Assembly (NCBI RefSeq): GCF_013184745.1
Contig: NZ_JAATVU010000051.1
Span: forward strand, 1-43,028
Source of the DNA: Mangrovicoccus sp. HB161399
GTDB lineage: Bacteria; Pseudomonadota; Alphaproteobacteria; Rhodobacterales; Rhodobacteraceae
Direction: 5' to 3'
DNA length: 43,028 bases
Shown: positions 41,420-43,028 of the stretch, piece by piece
Layout of the letters: every line of letters begins with the position of its first letter
Position numbering within the stretch: the stretch's first letter is position 1
The notes under the pieces: model-generated
What the model was told of the DNA's origin: nothing
What the model saw: the letters and a program-made list of their open reading frames with translations, nothing else
Databases searched by the model: none
Position numbers and translations under genes: made by a program

Positions 41420-42594
41420 GGGCGCTCCTCGCCATCCTGTTCCTGCTGGCCTGCGGCCAGGCGGCGGCGCAATCCTCGGTCGTCCGGCCCGGCGAGCTCG
41501 GCTTGACGGTCACGGTCGAAAACAGCGGCCAGACGCCGTTCGTGCGGGAAATGGTGCTGATCCGCATACGCGGCATGTACCGCAGGCACATCACGCTCGA
41601 AAAGCTGGAACAGCCCGATCTCGACGGGTTCAGCTGGGCGCAGCTCGGACCGGACAGCTGGACCAGGGGCGTGGTCGCCGGGCGGCCGGTCAAGATATTC
41701 GAACGCCGCATGGCGCTCTACCCGACCCGGCCCGGCCGGCTGGACATAGGACCCTTCGTCCACCACCTGACGCTGACCGACGAGGACAACGGCTGGTTCG
41801 CCCACGACGTCCGTTCCGAGCCGGTTGCGATCGAGGTGGACCCGGCCCCTGCCGATGCCGGCTGGTGGTTCCCGGTGCTGTCGCTGCAGATATCGGACAA
41901 CTGGTCGAACCCGGCGACGCAGCTTGAGGAAGGTCAGGGGGTCCTGCGCGTGATCCGCGTGGACGCCCTCGGCGCCATGCCCGACATGATCCCGCCGATG
42001 CCGGAGCTGTCCTCGCCCTCGGCGCTGATCTTCCCGCATCCAGAGAAGCGCCTGGTGGAACAGACGCCCTTCGGCCCGCTCACCCGCGCCTTCTGGCGAT
42101 GGACGATCCGCCCGACGAACGGCACCTCCGCCATCGTCGAGCCGCTCCGGGTGCCGTTCTACGATACCCGCAACCGGGTGGCGCGCGTCGCCGAAATCTC
42201 GGCGCAGCGCATCGCCTATGCCGACAGGGCCATTCCCGAACCAGAGCCTGCCGCTGTTGCCGACCTGCCCGGCCTCGCGGCGGGCCTGGCCGCGGCGGCA
42301 GCGTTCCTGGGCGGGCTGGCCGTTGCGGCCAGGGGCCGCCGCTTCGAGCTGCGGACGCGGCTCGCCCGTGTGCGGGCCCTGGATCCGCTGGCATGGCGGA
42401 TGCGCCGCGCCGCGCGGCAGGGCGACGCTGCAGGCGTCCGCCGGGCCGCGGCAGCCATGCTCCGGCGCGACGCCGCGCAGTCTCCGCCGCGCAAGCTTGG
42501 CGACCTGGCCGCCATCGACCGCCACATCTTCGGGCCGGAGGGGGCAGGGACCGACCTGAAATCGCTGGCGGACGCCTTCCTGCGGCGGCGGTGA
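41416..42594 (+). CDS. BatD/MxaA-like periplasmic protein
   Basis: A 392-residue protein. It starts with GTG at 41416 and has a signal peptide (VRALLAILFLLACGQAAAQ). A beta-rich periplasmic part follows, with EMVLIRIRGMYRRHITLEKLEQP, the YPTRPGRLDIGPFVHHLTLTD segment and WRWTIRPTNGTSAIVEPLRVPFYD. A late membrane helix (LAAGLAAAAAFLGGLAVAA) leads to a cytoplasmic tail. This is the BatD pattern. In methanol oxidation clusters MxaA occupies a similar place. It is the last of the seven genes, ending before a hairpin at 42776. Confidence 0.85.
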   Translation: MRALLAILFLLACGQAAAQSSVVRPGELGLTVTVENSGQTPFVREMVLIRIRGMYRRHITLEKLEQPDLDGFSWAQLGPDSWTRGVVAGRPVKIFERRMALYPTRPGRLDIGPFVHHLTLTDEDNGWFAHDVRSEPVAIEVDPAPADAGWWFPVLSLQISDNWSNPATQLEEGQGVLRVIRVDALGAMPDMIPPMPELSSPSALIFPHPEKRLVEQTPFGPLTRAFWRWTIRPTNGTSAIVEPLRVPFYDTRNRVARVAEISAQRIAYADRAIPEPEPAAVADLPGLAAGLAAAAAFLGGLAVAARGRRFELRTRLARVRALDPLAWRMRRAARQGDAAGVRRAAAAMLRRDAAQSPPRKLGDLAAIDRHIFGPEGAGTDLKSLADAFLRRR

Positions 42595-42775
42595 CCGCGA
42601 GGCCGAAGGCACTCCGGCGGCCGGGAACCGCAATTCGGATCCGCAGTCCGGCGGCCTGGCGGTTGCCGTTCCGCGGCATCGGCCGCCGGGCAGGCAGGAT
42701 CGCGCAGGCCATCCGGTCGCCGGGGGCTGTGGGCAACGCCGGTAGGTTGCCTGTCCCGGAACCCTCGGCAAGCGC

Positions 42776-42805
42776 GCCCGGACCGCGCGCTCCAGCGGTC
42801 CGGGC
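42776..42805. terminator. Bidirectional hairpin between the Bat-like cluster and xoxF
   Basis: GCCCGGACCGC and GCGGTCCGGGC form a perfect 11-bp stem with an 8-base loop, between convergent stops at 42594 and 42833. The remaining intergenic DNA (42595-42775) shows nothing I can support. Confidence 0.65.
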
Positions 42806-42832
42806 CTGCCGCCCCGAAGCTCGGGCCGGCAG

Positions 42833-43028
42833 CTAGGGGAGGGCGAAGACGGTGAGCTGGCCGCCGAGTGCGGTGTAGTTGCTCAGCGAGGAATAGAGCC
42901 CGACCGCGCCGTCGCCATCCGCCGGGTTGGTGAGCCCCGCGGCGAGGCCGATTCCGGCCCAGCCGCCGACGCCGGAGAGCACCGCGACGTACTGCTTGCC
43001 CGCCTGCTCGTAGGTCATCACGTTGCCG
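42833..43028 (-). CDS. xoxF: PQQ-dependent methanol dehydrogenase large subunit, XoxF-type, C-terminal part
   Basis: The minus-strand frame runs off the right edge and ends at 42833. The visible 65 residues read [19 protein letters not shown], then [16 protein letters not shown], and finish [17 protein letters not shown]. This is the C-terminal end of PQQ methanol dehydrogenases. The LTVFALP finish and [12 protein letters not shown] fit lanthanide-type XoxF better than calcium-type MxaF. The metal- and PQQ-binding residues lie outside the window, so the type is not proved. The gene converges on the MoxR-VWA cluster. Confidence 0.82.
   Translation of the reverse strand, partial: GNVMTYEQAGKQYVAVLSGVGGWAGIGLAAGLTNPADGDGAVGLYSSLSNYTALGGQLTVFALP

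Noticed and set aside
1-43028. CRISPR arrays, tRNA or rRNA genes
   Set aside because: No regularly spaced repeats, tRNA-like cloverleaf sequence or rRNA segments were seen on reading through.

Overview
The window is a GC-rich (roughly two-thirds G+C) chromosomal segment of an alphaproteobacterium, most likely of the Rhodobacterales. This is inferred from gene types, codon usage, the IS families and the C-terminus of a XoxF-type methanol dehydrogenase at the right edge. I saw no rRNA, tRNA or CRISPR array. Functional calls rest on motif recognition by eye, not on database searches.

Layout. 549-3515: a large chemoreceptor (minus). 3629-5509: a TetR-type regulator gene split by an IS110-family (IS1111-like) element that is itself frameshifted. 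5681-6238: a flavin reductase. 6324-12537: a peptide-type ABC importer operon with an embedded zinc alcohol dehydrogenase (minus). 12741-18476: a class III CoA-transferase (plus), an Lrp regulator and a haloacid dehalogenase (minus), and an aldehyde dehydrogenase followed by an argininosuccinate-lyase-like enzyme (plus). 18516-23298: a minus operon with tight spacing, encoding an FAA hydrolase, a ferredoxin reductase, a second lyase-like protein that lacks the catalytic motifs, and an MFS carrier. 23512-31183: a plus operon encoding the two subunits of a Rieske ring hydroxylase, an RraA-type aldolase, a Rid protein, a GntR regulator, a Rieske ferredoxin, an NMT1-type ABC importer and an HpcH/HpaI aldolase. 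31553-34134: an MFS sugar-type porter and a LacI regulator. 34324-35803: nested IS remains, with an IS5-family element sitting in an IS3-type fragment. 36677-42594: seven overlapping genes of a MoxR/DUF58/VWA/BatD cluster. 42833-end: the C-terminus of a lanthanide-type methanol dehydrogenase (XoxF-like), convergent with that cluster.

The central part (about 10-31 kb) reads as one catabolic island. A three-component Rieske oxygenase is complete: alpha and beta subunits and ferredoxin on the plus strand, reductase on the minus strand. Two importers, an FAA hydrolase, two pyruvate-type aldolases, a CoA-transferase and dehydrogenases surround it. No ring-cleavage dioxygenase is present. Four intergenic copies of a motif close to TTTTGTATTCAAAA sit at the start regions of all four divergent transcripts (solute-binding protein, CoA-transferase, FAA hydrolase, Rieske alpha). 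A fifth copy lies inside the CoA-transferase gene. The GntR/FCD regulator encoded in the island is the obvious candidate reader. The substrate is unknown. The salicylate/anthranilate-like hydroxylase, the Rid protein and the lyase-like pair suggest an aromatic or nitrogen-containing compound.

The right end suggests that the MoxR-VWA cluster serves maturation of the neighbouring PQQ methanol dehydrogenase, by analogy with the mxaRSACKL genes.
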